The notes below the pieces were generated by a model. That model did not search any database. It was given only the letters and a program-made list of their open reading frames with translations, and had not been told where the DNA came from. Below, one piece after another: positions 8,534-17,782 of a stretch of 64,000 nucleotides of DNA. Both the position numbers and the translations under genes were made by a program. The DNA comes from Vagococcus carniphilus (lineage in GTDB: Bacteria; Bacillota; Bacilli; Lactobacillales; Vagococcaceae): assembly GCF_014397115.1 (NCBI RefSeq), contig NZ_CP060720.1, positions 2,310,001 to 2,374,000 of the forward strand, written 5' to 3'. The first letter of the stretch is position 1, and each line of letters starts with the position of its first letter.

Positions 8534-11500
8534 TTAAAAATCAGCTATGATTGGAATATATTCAATACTGTACCAAACAATTATTTCATTTGGATTTGTT
8601 TGAGTATCAATCGCTCTTTGAGTCGTTCTATAGTTGCTAAAACCAACTAAATACTCAATTGCCGTTTTCGCTTGAATTCCATTATCCCCACTTTTAGCTA
8701 ATGATTCTTCTTCTTTCCCATCTTTATCAGTAAAATACAGATTTATAGGAATTTCCTTTGGTAATAGATTGACGTTTAGTGTATTTTTTAGTGTTACATC
8801 TTCTAACACTGTTCCTTGGTTTAACTTTTTATCTTTGTCAATGTAAGGCATTTTGTAATAGTAGCTATCTAGATTAGTAAATTCTTTTAACAAAACACCA
8901 TCGCCGAAAGTTTTTAAGTCTTCTAATTTAGCAGGTACATCATGGCTATCTGAACCATCTTGCTTTTTATAAAACTTGATTCTAATAGGTTTTGATTTAG
9001 CATTTATCTGATTAAAATCATTTAAAACATAATCCCAATTATAAAATAGTGGAATTTTGGTTTCTTTTGGTTCTAGAACAACCGTTAGATACCTTCCATT
9101 CTTTTTCGACAAATCAATTGTTGCTAAACCTGTTTTTAATTGATTCAAATCAATCGTATTATCTGTATCAGATAATACATATCCTTTGTAGTTATACATT
9201 TCCGGTACGATTGGTTCAAAACGATAATTTGGATTAGCCAGTTTAGGCGATAAATTAACTTTTTTATATGATGGTAATTTATCAAATTCGTTTGATGGTG
9301 CTGTTATATTGACTGTACTATAAATACTTGCTTCATTTTGAGAATCAATATTACTTGCTTTTACATAGCCTCTATTCTCTTTAGTTGTATCTTTTGGTAT
9401 AGCCAAATTGCCATTCTTATTTACTACTACTTGTCTTATCCAAATTGGATCAGATAAATGATTTTTAACTTCGTTAGTTGTCTCAGTTGGAGTCTGTTCT
9501 TCATTCTTATCATTGAATCCAAATCCAGTAAGAGTCGCTTTATTTTTGACTTCTAATCCAGCTGTTTTTCGTACCTTTACATTAAACATAAATGTTAATG
9601 TTTCTTTCTCAACGAGAGCTAAATTTTGGATAGACTCTGTATTCAATACAAACTGTCCGTCTGGTGTTGTCTTCCAAACTTGCGTATCTGGTATATTAGT
9701 TGCTGCTTCTGCATTCTTTTTAATAAAAGTTGTATTTGGAACAAGCTCTAAGCCTTTATCTAACGTATCATTTAAAACAATTTTAGCTACTTCCGTTGGC
9801 TTATTACTATCTTTTATATTAGCCGTTATTTCATAAGTTAGAATTTCATCATACGCAACTAGTTGCCCGTCTATATTTTCACGGTCCTGATTTTTTACTG
9901 ATTTTTCTACTTTATCAAACTCACCAACTAACATAGATCTAGTATCTGCAATCTTGTATTGATTCTCTTGATGGTCATAAGGGAAAACTGTAATTTCTTT
10001 TTCTTGAATTGGTCGATAGCCGGTTGGAGCTTTCGTTTCATATAACCAAACTTTTCCAACAGGTATATTCGAAAGTTTTAATCGGCCATTCCCATCTGTT
10101 TCTCCAGTAGCTAGCACTGTTTTTTTATCTGTATCACGAACTTCGAAGACCGCTCCTTTTAGACGTTTATTATTATCTTCTTCAGCTACTTTTTCGATGT
10201 TAACATTTCCAAATAGTTTGATATTAGCATTTGTTGGAACGCCTTCTTTATCATCATAAGTAGGTCTTGTAAACATTTCATGATTCGGTTTACCAACTTC
10301 ATCTTCTCTTGCTGCCATCAATACTTTACCTACGTTAGGAACTTTAATCATTCCTTTTTTATTTGGATCACTTTCACTAATAATTTTTTCAAATTCCTCT
10401 TTAGAAATTTTTTCTGCGTATTCCTTATTTACAGTAGCTTTGATAGTTACTTTAAAATGTCGGTTGTTAAAACTAGTTTCATTTAACAACTCCCTTGGTG
10501 CAGAAACTATTAATGTATTATTTTGAACTGATATATTCCATTTGGCTGTCTCATTTTTTCCACTTGTCATATCAATTACTGATACATCTTCTTTTCTGAC
10601 TTTAAGCAGTGGGTTAATCTCATCCACAATATCATATTGAGGTTCAGAGTTATTCAACACTCTTGGTGGTACTGATTGAATAATCTCCCATTCAACAATG
10701 TTTTCGATTTTACTTGTCTCAGCATCCGTATCATCCTTCGTAGTAACTTTAAGAGGTGCTGGGAAAGAGATAGGTAATAGAGTATCTGATGTGAAATAGA
10801 CATTAGATCCTCTAGCTCTTACATTCTGTACTGCCCTTGAAGTTGCATTGTTGGTATTTTCCCCATATTTTCTTCTTAACAAATTAAATGAGCCTGCTAT
10901 ATCACCATTTTCAGCCGGGTAATTTTTTAAATTTCTTTCAAAAATAGTTGATGAAAAGAAATATGCTGAAATATTTGGATTTTGTGTTGAGGCCTTTGTT
11001 GCAATCTCTTTCTGTTTGGATGGTCTCATATCATCTTTCAAATAAAAATTGCTAATATTATCTTCATTAAAACCATATGGTGAATATTTAGCCTTAGAAT
11101 CTATACTCTTATCAACAGTCGTCAACTTCGTATAGAAAAACTCTAACAGTTGTTCTTGACGATTAGTTTCAACTTTTTGCGTTTTGTACTTCAAATATAT
11201 TTCTGTATAGTAATCAGCTAAGTACTCTTTTATTTTGTCATCAGTATTCAATTTAGCTTCTTTAACCGGATAATCATAACGAGGATTAAATCCAATAGTT
11301 ACTTTACTCGGGTCAATATTTGGGTCTGTTGTGGCTCTTGAATTAAAAAATTCGAATATACTTCTAATCTCGTTTTTATTAGTGGTATCAGCATAACCTT
11401 TTTGTTCTAATTTCTTCTCAATTATTTTAAAGAACATCAGTTCATTCTCAAAAGTTATGTAATCACCAGCACTAGTTGGATTAAAGACATGACCTGCCTT

Positions 11501-12952
11501 ATTATTTTTCGCCAAATTTTCATCATAATCTACTCTTCCAAATGTAACAGGATTACCAAATATTGAAAAACTTTCCATAGCCGAAACATTAATTCTTAAA
11601 TCAAATGATTTAGTTTCTTCATAAGTAAAAGATAACCAATTTGAAATCCGATATTCATTAACATTACTACGACTTCCTCGATTAAAATAGCGGTATCCAT
11701 CATCTGTTGTCGTAAAACTTAGTTGACTAATCCAATCACTATCTTCAAAATAATATTGATTTAAATACTTATGAAAAGGATTTATTTTTTCAGCATGTAA
11801 ATCTCCTTCTCTTAAACCAAGTGGGTCTTTAGCATGTTGTTTAACTAACGCCTCATCCACTTTTTTATTTCCTGAAGCATCTGTTTCAGTGTAATAATTT
11901 TCTAAAAACTTATCTGGATTAAAAGGATCAGACACATGTGGTTGCATTGGTTTACTATCACCTTTTTGTCCACCTTGTAATACATATAGATTACTAATAT
12001 TAATATCTTTGTTAAACCCAATGCTTTCCTCATAGTCAAAGTCAGCATAAGTAAAGAAACCTCTAACTTTCATTTCTGCATTTTTGTTATCTGCTAATTT
12101 CTCTTTCCATTCAGCATCTTTTTTAGAATTATAAAATTTATAGGATACTTCAACGTAATTAGCACCATAATGATTTTCGTCCCCAATTTCTTCTTGTTTT
12201 TGATTTCCAATACCAGACCCACTAACAGACATAAAACTCGTGCTAGACTCTATTCCTTCAGCTGGTCTCATCAAACCAATAGAAACTTGATTTTTTAAAA
12301 CCTTTGTATCCATTACAACACTTATTGGTTCGCCCTTATAAAAACCTAAATTAGTAAATTTGACATAGGCATGTTCGCCTTTTTTTACCATGTATTTTCC
12401 CATATCATTTACTTTTTCAGTTTCAGCAGCTCCTGTATTTTTGTAGATTTCTATTTTTTCATATGAGCCATTTGATTTTTCTTTATAGACTGTCACTTCT
12501 GTTCTTGGGCTAAAAGTCGGAACAAAGCCGTATTCCCCTTCAATACTCCACTGATTACTTAAAGGTCCACTTGAATGGCTTCCTTCCAGGGTTTCCCCTT
12601 GTTGAATCGCTCTATTTCTTGGAACAGCAACAATATTTCCTGAAATTCCTAATTCTTTTTTGACTGATTTCATTGTTTCTTCGTCATATAAGTTATAATC
12701 AGAGAAATTTTTCGCTGCAGGAACAATATGTGTGTCATTATTTGAAAATAATCCTGTAAAATTAAAGACTCTTCTGGCTTTAGGGACTGAGCTATCCATA
12801 ATCTTTTGCTCATTACCTTCACCCATTAAGGTATTCCCCTCTTCAGAAGCAGCTACTGCTGTAACAGTCGCCAATGTCATAATTGAAATTAGTCCAAGAA
12901 ATAAGGACATCATTACTTGATAAAATTTCTTATTTAACACCTTTTGTTTCAT
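8534..12952 (-). CDS. Large isopeptide-domain adhesin of the SipW locus, no wall anchor
   Basis: A 1472-residue secreted protein with a signal peptide (residues 1-36, VAA/SEE). The first 850 residues do not match a family I recognise. A SpaA/Cna-B-like prealbumin domain follows at about 916-990 (KGAVFEV ... LYETKAPTGY). Next is a fimbrial D2-type domain with the 'isopeptide-forming' layout at about 1005-1170 (LTYEITANIKD ... NKATLTGFG), then about 300 residues of beta-rich sequence ending IPIIADF. No LPXTG, WxL, GW or transmembrane anchor is present at the C-terminus, unusual for a protein of this kind. It lies 10 nt downstream of a SipW-dependent matrix protein gene, with GAGG 8 nt before the ATG. 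I infer it decorates or caps the SipW-dependent fibre. Confidence 0.78.
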   Translation of the reverse strand: MKQKVLNKKFYQVMMSLFLGLISIMTLATVTAVAASEEGNTLMGEGNEQKIMDSSVPKARRVFNFTGLFSNNDTHIVPAAKNFSDYNLYDEETMKSVKKELGISGNIVAVPRNRAIQQGETLEGSHSSGPLSNQWSIEGEYGFVPTFSPRTEVTVYKEKSNGSYEKIEIYKNTGAAETEKVNDMGKYMVKKGEHAYVKFTNLGFYKGEPISVVMDTKVLKNQVSIGLMRPAEGIESSTSFMSVSGSGIGNQKQEEIGDENHYGANYVEVSYKFYNSKKDAEWKEKLADNKNAEMKVRGFFTYADFDYEESIGFNKDINISNLYVLQGGQKGDSKPMQPHVSDPFNPDKFLENYYTETDASGNKKVDEALVKQHAKDPLGLREGDLHAEKINPFHKYLNQYYFEDSDWISQLSFTTTDDGYRYFNRGSRSNVNEYRISNWLSFTYEETKSFDLRINVSAMESFSIFGNPVTFGRVDYDENLAKNNKAGHVFNPTSAGDYITFENELMFFKIIEKKLEQKGYADTTNKNEIRSIFEFFNSRATTDPNIDPSKVTIGFNPRYDYPVKEAKLNTDDKIKEYLADYYTEIYLKYKTQKVETNRQEQLLEFFYTKLTTVDKSIDSKAKYSPYGFNEDNISNFYLKDDMRPSKQKEIATKASTQNPNISAYFFSSTIFERNLKNYPAENGDIAGSFNLLRRKYGENTNNATSRAVQNVRARGSNVYFTSDTLLPISFPAPLKVTTKDDTDAETSKIENIVEWEIIQSVPPRVLNNSEPQYDIVDEINPLLKVRKEDVSVIDMTSGKNETAKWNISVQNNTLIVSAPRELLNETSFNNRHFKVTIKATVNKEYAEKISKEEFEKIISESDPNKKGMIKVPNVGKVLMAAREDEVGKPNHEMFTRPTYDDKEGVPTNANIKLFGNVNIEKVAEEDNNKRLKGAVFEVRDTDKKTVLATGETDGNGRLKLSNIPVGKVWLYETKAPTGYRPIQEKEITVFPYDHQENQYKIADTRSMLVGEFDKVEKSVKNQDRENIDGQLVAYDEILTYEITANIKDSNKPTEVAKIVLNDTLDKGLELVPNTTFIKKNAEAATNIPDTQVWKTTPDGQFVLNTESIQNLALVEKETLTFMFNVKVRKTAGLEVKNKATLTGFGFNDKNEEQTPTETTNEVKNHLSDPIWIRQVVVNKNGNLAIPKDTTKENRGYVKASNIDSQNEASIYSTVNITAPSNEFDKLPSYKKVNLSPKLANPNYRFEPIVPEMYNYKGYVLSDTDNTIDLNQLKTGLATIDLSKKNGRYLTVVLEPKETKIPLFYNWDYVLNDFNQINAKSKPIRIKFYKKQDGSDSHDVPAKLEDLKTFGDGVLLKEFTNLDSYYYKMPYIDKDKKLNQGTVLEDVTLKNTLNVNLLPKEIPINLYFTDKDGKEEESLAKSGDNGIQAKTAIEYLVGFSNYRTTQRAIDTQTNPNEIIVWYSIEYIPIIADF

Positions 12953-12962
12953 AACGATTTCC

Positions 12963-13688
12963 TCACTCCTTTTCTTTGTCTAATGCTTTAGCAACATTTT
13001 CTAAGCTAGTTGATTTAAATGCACCTGTTTCATCTTTCATATTCCACGCAGTTTGATAGTTATCGCCATCTGTTGTAATGGTTTCAGCTTTAATAGCGAT
13101 CTTTAAAGAGCCTCCATCATAAACTTCATAATAAAATTCATTAGGATTAGATGGTTTAGCCTGTCCAGTTAAGACACTCTCATCTAATTTAATGCCTGTA
13201 AACAAACTAGTAGAACTTTTTTCAGGAGCTATTTTTTTTGTGTAGTAATAGTAATCATCGCCACCATCAATCCACTCAGCAGCATTATAATTTAACAATT
13301 CAATTTGTCCTGCTGTTGTTCCTGTATCTGTCGTCTTTTTAATATTAGCTGGTAACTGAATGCCATCTTTTGAAACCATTTCTGGTAGAACCATGACACG
13401 AACAAACAGATTGGTGTTTCCTGTATTGGCTACTTTTACCTCTTTTTTTATTTCTTTATTAACAGCAGTTTCTGTTCCTGGTTCAAATGTTTCATCTAAT
13501 TTTCCTTCAAGATGAGACACAGTAAAATCATTTGTCACCAAGTCTGATTTGCGGTTATTTGCTGCATTTACTAATACGAACCCTAATGTAAAAATTGCAA
13601 CGATCCCTAATGAGACGACCCCTTTTCTTTTAAGAGAGAGAAAGGTTTTACGACTCATTTTAGCTGGTTGTTTCATTTTCTTTTTCAT
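12963..13688 (-). CDS. SipW-dependent BsaA/TasA-like matrix protein, copy 3
   Basis: A 241-residue protein with a basic N-terminus (KKKMKQPAKMSRK), one hydrophobic segment near residues 26-42 ending in VNAANN, and then the beta-sandwich characteristic of TasA/camelysin/BsaA proteins. It shows the family signposts shared with its two paralogues: an early Gly/Thr strand followed by 'KKEVKVANTGNTNLFVRV' near residue 83, and a 'GGDDYYYY' strand near 143. Such proteins are secreted through SipW-type peptidases and build biofilm fibres. This copy is the shortest and lacks the WVKNHMQS segment that follows the signal peptide in copies 1 and 2, so it may be a minor subunit. It is 16 nt downstream of copy 2. 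Confidence 0.78.
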   Translation of the reverse strand: MKKKMKQPAKMSRKTFLSLKRKGVVSLGIVAIFTLGFVLVNAANNRKSDLVTNDFTVSHLEGKLDETFEPGTETAVNKEIKKEVKVANTGNTNLFVRVMVLPEMVSKDGIQLPANIKKTTDTGTTAGQIELLNYNAAEWIDGGDDYYYYTKKIAPEKSSTSLFTGIKLDESVLTGQAKPSNPNEFYYEVYDGGSLKIAIKAETITTDGDNYQTAWNMKDETGAFKSTSLENVAKALDKEKE

Positions 13689-13704
13689 TCTTTTCTCCTC
13701 TCAC

Positions 13705-14568
13705 CTATTTTTCAAATTTGTCATCTGCTTCGTACATTTGAACAACTGATTGGCTAGGTGTCCACTTAGCTAGAGAATCTGAATTTGCTCTCACACCATA
13801 AGCACTTACATCAATTTTGTAAAGTTTATTTTTAGATGGATTAACTAGATTTTCTTTTAACACATTAACTGCTTCTAATACGCTAACACCTGATTGAGTT
13901 CCTCCTTCTAATACTTTTGAATAATAGAAGAAACCATCATCATATAACCAATAAGGATCAGTACTCGTCACATCTGGTACTGTTTTAACGCCATTAGAAA
14001 ATACTAAAGAGAAGGGTTTTAATAAATCTGGTCGAGTATCTGTCTCTTGAAATTTATATTGGTAATTAATCTTTGAATCACCAATCACATAAAATTTTTC
14101 TTTTTCAAGCTTTCCTTGGTAAATGTTACCTTTTTCCCAACTATTCACATCAGAAGTAGTGGCAACTTTATCAGAAGACTCCTTTTTCTTCTTTTGAAGC
14201 ATGCCTGTACTGTCATCCACTTTAAAAGTTGCAGTAGATTCTTCAAACTGAACTCTAACTATCGCTGGATTTTTTGAAATATTCTTCACATCTACTTTTT
14301 TAGTTATCTTTTTACCCTGTTCAAAGACACTATCTTGTTCGAACTCTTCAATAATTTTCACATCCAATGTACCAACTTCAGATTGCATGTGATTTTTTAC
14401 CCAGCTTGAGTAACTTGACCAAGCAAATGTCGAACCAATCACAAGGACAAGAACAAATCCTGTACCAAACGCAGCAAACAACGGTTTATTCTCTTTTAAT
14501 ACCAGTTTAATTGCCTTTGATGTTGACATTTTTTTAGAGGGGTTATTTCTATTTCTACTCTTTTTCAT
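13705..14568 (-). CDS. SipW-dependent BsaA/TasA-like matrix protein, copy 2
   Basis: A 287-residue paralogue of the other two matrix proteins. A basic leader is followed by a hydrophobic segment ending STFAWSSYSSWVKNHMQS, which matches the segment in copy 1 (GTYAWKSYTDWVRNHMQS) almost exactly. The mature domain has 'KIIEEFEQ', 'KKVDVKNISKNPAIVRVQFEE' and 'YDDGFFYYSKVLEGGTQ', all paralleled in copy 1. The start was moved from 14604 to the ATG at 14568, which sits 6 nt after GGAGG. By family it should be cleaved by SipW and assembled outside the cell as a fibre subunit. It follows the LPKTG protein gene by about 90 nt, a gap in which I see no terminator. Confidence 0.82.
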   Translation of the reverse strand: MKKSRNRNNPSKKMSTSKAIKLVLKENKPLFAAFGTGFVLVLVIGSTFAWSSYSSWVKNHMQSEVGTLDVKIIEEFEQDSVFEQGKKITKKVDVKNISKNPAIVRVQFEESTATFKVDDSTGMLQKKKKESSDKVATTSDVNSWEKGNIYQGKLEKEKFYVIGDSKINYQYKFQETDTRPDLLKPFSLVFSNGVKTVPDVTSTDPYWLYDDGFFYYSKVLEGGTQSGVSVLEAVNVLKENLVNPSKNKLYKIDVSAYGVRANSDSLAKWTPSQSVVQMYEADDKFEK

Positions 14569-14654
14569 TTTTCTCCTCCTATTTTCTATATTGATTAATT
14601 TCATAAAAAGATTATTACTAACACTTGCTTATGAAATTAATCAAGATTTCTTGA

Positions 14655-15377
14655 TTAATTCCTTTGTTTTTCTCTGTTTTGGATAAATACTCTAAGCGCT
14701 AGTATTATCAGTAGAAAGCCAATTGCAATGCCTAATAATAAAAATGCGAGTTCTTCACCAGTTTTAGGTAAAATTCCTGCTAACCCAGGTTTCTTAGTTT
14801 CTTCTGGTTCAGTGATTTTTGACGGATCTCGCCTAGCACTAAATTCTAGTACAAACTCAACTGAATTTGGTGTTAGCCATTTTGATTCATCCACATCTTC
14901 AGGAATTTCAAAATCTGCTGTAAGGGTGGCAGATTCACCTGCTTTAAGTGAACTAATCTTAATTGGTTTTGTTTTATCACGCTTTTCTTTTACACCACTA
15001 AAATCAAGTGAACCTTGATAAACTTCTTTTGAGTTCACTTTAAATTTTACCTGTGTTACTTTGAGCAAATTCTCTTTCCCTTTAATAATAGGTTTGTATT
15101 TATCATAATTCATCTTCATATCAATCAGCATAGGCCCCGTATCCTTTTCAGAATAGTTACCTACTGAGATTGTTCGAGTAAATTTTGATCCTGGACGAAG
15201 ATTTTTAGCTTCTATCAAATAGTTTCCGTCTTTTTCAACTCTAAACCCTTTATCGTCACCAATCAAAACTCCAGAAGGAAGATTATCATTAGCAGCATAT
15301 ACGGGTTTCACAAATAAGCATACAACGGCTAATGATAAAATAGAAATTAGGCACACCCTAGGTAGCTTATATTTCAT
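14655..15377 (-). CDS. LPKTG cell-wall-anchored protein of the SipW locus
   Basis: A 240-residue surface protein with a signal peptide (about 1-28, VYA/AND), one beta-rich domain of about 160 residues, a short Pro/Glu/Lys linker, and a sortase signal: LPKTGE at residue 203, a hydrophobic span and a basic tail. It is the only member of the operon with a sortase motif, so it is the obvious candidate for tethering the SipW-dependent fibre to peptidoglycan. No sortase gene lies in the window, which implies the housekeeping sortase acts on it. The domain contains strands like 'RPGSKFTRTISVGNYSE' and 'LKAGESATLTADFEIPED', resembling the way TasA-like domains open and suggesting a distant relationship. 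That relationship is inference only. Confidence 0.85.
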   Translation of the reverse strand: MKYKLPRVCLISILSLAVVCLFVKPVYAANDNLPSGVLIGDDKGFRVEKDGNYLIEAKNLRPGSKFTRTISVGNYSEKDTGPMLIDMKMNYDKYKPIIKGKENLLKVTQVKFKVNSKEVYQGSLDFSGVKEKRDKTKPIKISSLKAGESATLTADFEIPEDVDESKWLTPNSVEFVLEFSARRDPSKITEPEETKKPGLAGILPKTGEELAFLLLGIAIGFLLIILALRVFIQNREKQRN

Positions 15378-15412
15378 TTGGAATCTTCCCTTCTAAACGT
15401 TTTTAAAGATTA

Positions 15413-16804
15413 TTATTTTTCAGTAACTGGTGTTTCTGAATCTTCAATAGTTGCTTGACCTGATAAGTAGTTTAATAAATTTTCATGTTTATCTACAGTT
15501 AAACCAAATCCAGCACCATTTGATTCTGTAACTTTATTATCTTTGTCATATTTGGCTTTATTCTCTGGAGTAATATTACCACCCTGTGTTTTAGTTGTTA
15601 ACATAATACGTGATGCTGGGATTGCTTCTGAACCAACATGTAAATCATAAGCTACTAAGTTAAATGTAGGGTCTTTAGCAAATGTAATTGAGTTAATCAC
15701 TGAAGCACTAGTTTGAGTTCCTGAATTTAATGGAGTCATGTAGTAGAAGTAACCATCATCTTCATTGTAGAACCATTTTGCATTACCTAAGTTAGCTTTA
15801 AAATCAAATGATTTACCACTACCTGCAACTACACCAGCTGTAGAGTAATTAATCGTAATTTTATCACTTACTAATGAACCAACTTTTCCATTATCAAAAG
15901 CAGTTCCTTTTTGAGGTGTTACTTGAGTACCTGCTTTAACAAATACATTTTGGCCAGCCCAATCAGCTTCTTTTAGAGCGTTGTTAACTTTTGTTTTGTA
16001 ACCCCAATAGCCAAGGTTTTTATCGGCTGCACTACCGTCTACATGAGTAGTTTTCACATCATAAGTATCGTTAGCTGTATTACGTTCAACTAAACCTGAA
16101 ACTTTTTGAGCAACTTTAACTTCACTTTTTCCATCTTTAGCTTTTAATTTATCTAATTCATCATTTTGATACTTTTTATAATTTCCTGTAAAGTTCATTT
16201 CCGGTCTTACTGGAATAAGGAATTTTTCATCTTTGAAATTAAAATTAGCTGGGAAACTATCACTTTTTACAGTTGTTTCAAAAACAAGTGCAGATTCAGC
16301 GTTAGCACCAGTTCCTTTAACAAATAATTTTAATCCTGCAGGAGCAGCAGCGCCGTCAAGTCTAAGTTTAGCTGACATGTCTTTCCATTCTCTTGAAGCT
16401 TCAGTACCTAAATAATACTCTTTAGCATCAAAAATAACTGGGAATCCAGCCTCTTCAGGTGTTTTATAAGCTGCAGAATCTGTAGCACCATCTGCTAATT
16501 TAGAGATTTGCTCTTCCATAGATACACGAACAAATGAAGCTACTGGTGTTGAGTTAAGAACGTCAACTTTTTTCGTAATTGTTCCACCTTCACCTGTAAT
16601 TACTGGTGGAGTAAATTCTTCGACGATTGTTACTTTACCACTGTCAAAACCTAATGATTGCATGTGGTTACGTACCCAATCTGTATAACTTTTCCATGCA
16701 TATGTTCCTGAAAGAGCTAAAATCAAGATTAATGCAGCCAAAATACTAAGTAATTTTTTCTTTTGGCCATCTTTGCCTTTAGTGCTAAATTGAATTTTTT
16801 TCAC
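15413..16804 (-). CDS. SipW-dependent BsaA/TasA-like matrix protein, copy 1 (probable major subunit)
   Basis: A 463-residue protein, the longest of the three paralogues and first after sipW. The signal region is a basic N-terminus, a hydrophobic segment at about 18-36 and GTYAWKSYTDWVRNHMQS, the SipW-dependent type. The mature part begins 'VTIVEEFTPPVITGEGG', then 'KKVDVLNSTPVASFVRVSMEE' near residue 85 and 'EDDGYFYYMTPLNSGTQTS' near 355. It has an extra insertion of about 150 residues in the middle compared with copy 2. BsaA family proteins form extracellular polymers in clostridial biofilms, and this one probably forms the fibre core. The GTG start lies 8 nt after GGAGG. There is no wall-anchor motif. 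Confidence 0.85.
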   Translation of the reverse strand: MKKIQFSTKGKDGQKKKLLSILAALILILALSGTYAWKSYTDWVRNHMQSLGFDSGKVTIVEEFTPPVITGEGGTITKKVDVLNSTPVASFVRVSMEEQISKLADGATDSAAYKTPEEAGFPVIFDAKEYYLGTEASREWKDMSAKLRLDGAAAPAGLKLFVKGTGANAESALVFETTVKSDSFPANFNFKDEKFLIPVRPEMNFTGNYKKYQNDELDKLKAKDGKSEVKVAQKVSGLVERNTANDTYDVKTTHVDGSAADKNLGYWGYKTKVNNALKEADWAGQNVFVKAGTQVTPQKGTAFDNGKVGSLVSDKITINYSTAGVVAGSGKSFDFKANLGNAKWFYNEDDGYFYYMTPLNSGTQTSASVINSITFAKDPTFNLVAYDLHVGSEAIPASRIMLTTKTQGGNITPENKAKYDKDNKVTESNGAGFGLTVDKHENLLNYLSGQATIEDSETPVTEK

Positions 16805-16832
16805 TTTTTTTTCCTCCTAAATAAATTAAATA

Positions 16833-16848
16833 TATGTGAACACACATA
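16833..16848. promoter_or_regulatory. Palindrome between sipW and the first matrix gene
   Basis: TATGTG (16833-16838) and CACATA (16843-16848) form a perfect 6-bp dyad with a 4-nt centre, about 30 nt upstream of the GTG of the first matrix protein. It could be an operator or a small RNA hairpin that sets relative expression of sipW and the subunit genes. No clear promoter is seen beside it. Confidence 0.3.
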
Positions 16849-16894
16849 GGTTAGTACGTGTGGCTCAACCAATTATCAGTTGATTCTCCCCTTT

Positions 16895-17701
16895 TTAATA
16901 AGCTACTCTTAAGTATTTAAGAGTCACGATAATACCAAACAACGTAGATAATAAAATAGCAACCACTACGATATGTTTTTTCAAGAAGCTCAAAATAAAT
17001 CCAGCATTAGGAATAGATTTAACAACCTTTCCTTGTACCTGACTAGCTCCTATTGGCACATCATTACCTGTATTGGCATCCCCTTTTGTTGTTATAAAAG
17101 CTTGACGTTTTTCTTTTTTCTCTTTGTCTATTCCGACAACCCTATGCGTTAAGTACACCGATTTATTACCTCTAACCGGATTAAACGTGATAATATCACC
17201 TTTCTTCAACTCATAAGGATCTTGGGATTTAACAAAAATTAAAGAACCTTTTTCAAAACCATTTTTGTATTCCGTTTTTTTATTAGGCTTCATCGATTCA
17301 GTTAAAACTGTCATTATTTTATAACCAAAAATATTAGCATCCTTATCCCCAAAGTAAACTAGTCCAGCTCCAGCAATTACAGCAATTAAAGTCACATAAA
17401 AAATGAGATTGCCTATCGTACCAATTAATTTTGATTTGGTACTTCTTGGCACTGCTTGAGCAACTTGTACTTGCTCTAAAGTTTGATTATTCACATGTTT
17501 TTTGCCTTTATTGCTACCTTTTTTGGACTTTTTACTACTAGAACTTTTTTTAGTTTTAGTCTTATTTCTACTATCTTTAGCTGAAGAACTACTAGATTTA
17601 CTTTTAGTTCTTTTACTACCCGACTTACTATTTGTTCCTGAAGAAGACTTCTTTTTCTTTACTTTCTTTCTTTTGATTTCTTCTTTATTTTCAACTTCCA
17701 C
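16895..17701 (-). CDS. sipW: SipW-type (ER-type) signal peptidase I with Lys/Ser-rich N-terminal extension
   Basis: A 268-residue S26B signal peptidase. Ser136 lies in TESMKP and His186 in YLTHRVVG, and a later Asp in KGDANTGND would complete the Ser-His-Asp set. The Ser-Lys dyad of ordinary bacterial SipS-type enzymes is absent, which defines the SipW/archaeal/ER branch. Membrane spans lie at about 92-118 and 237-262. The first 70 residues are an unusual cytoplasmic extension made almost wholly of Lys, Ser and Arg; SipW of Bacillus is much shorter and lacks it. The start is a GTG at 17701, 6 nt after GGGGG. The longer frame from 17809 is rejected because a consensus promoter lies inside it. 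It heads the operon and should process the three matrix proteins downstream. Confidence 0.87.
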   Translation of the reverse strand: MEVENKEEIKRKKVKKKKSSSGTNSKSGSKRTKSKSSSSSAKDSRNKTKTKKSSSSKKSKKGSNKGKKHVNNQTLEQVQVAQAVPRSTKSKLIGTIGNLIFYVTLIAVIAGAGLVYFGDKDANIFGYKIMTVLTESMKPNKKTEYKNGFEKGSLIFVKSQDPYELKKGDIITFNPVRGNKSVYLTHRVVGIDKEKKEKRQAFITTKGDANTGNDVPIGASQVQGKVVKSIPNAGFILSFLKKHIVVVAILLSTLFGIIVTLKYLRVAY

Positions 17702-17753
17702 ATGATTCCCCCAAAATAACAGCATTTTATATAAATAACAATATATATAACAG

Positions 17754-17782
17754 ATTATACGTGTATATAATCGAACCGTCAA
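17754..17782 (-). promoter_or_regulatory. Sigma-A promoter of the sipW operon
   Basis: TTGACG (17777-17782) and a perfect TATAAT (17754-17759) are separated by 17 nt on the minus strand. Transcription should begin near 17747, giving a 5' UTR of about 46 nt to the GTG at 17701. Confidence 0.75.

Noticed and set aside
9049-10486. Plus-strand frames opposite the 1472-residue adhesin
   Set aside because: No start signals, no recognisable motifs, and full overlap with a well-supported gene.
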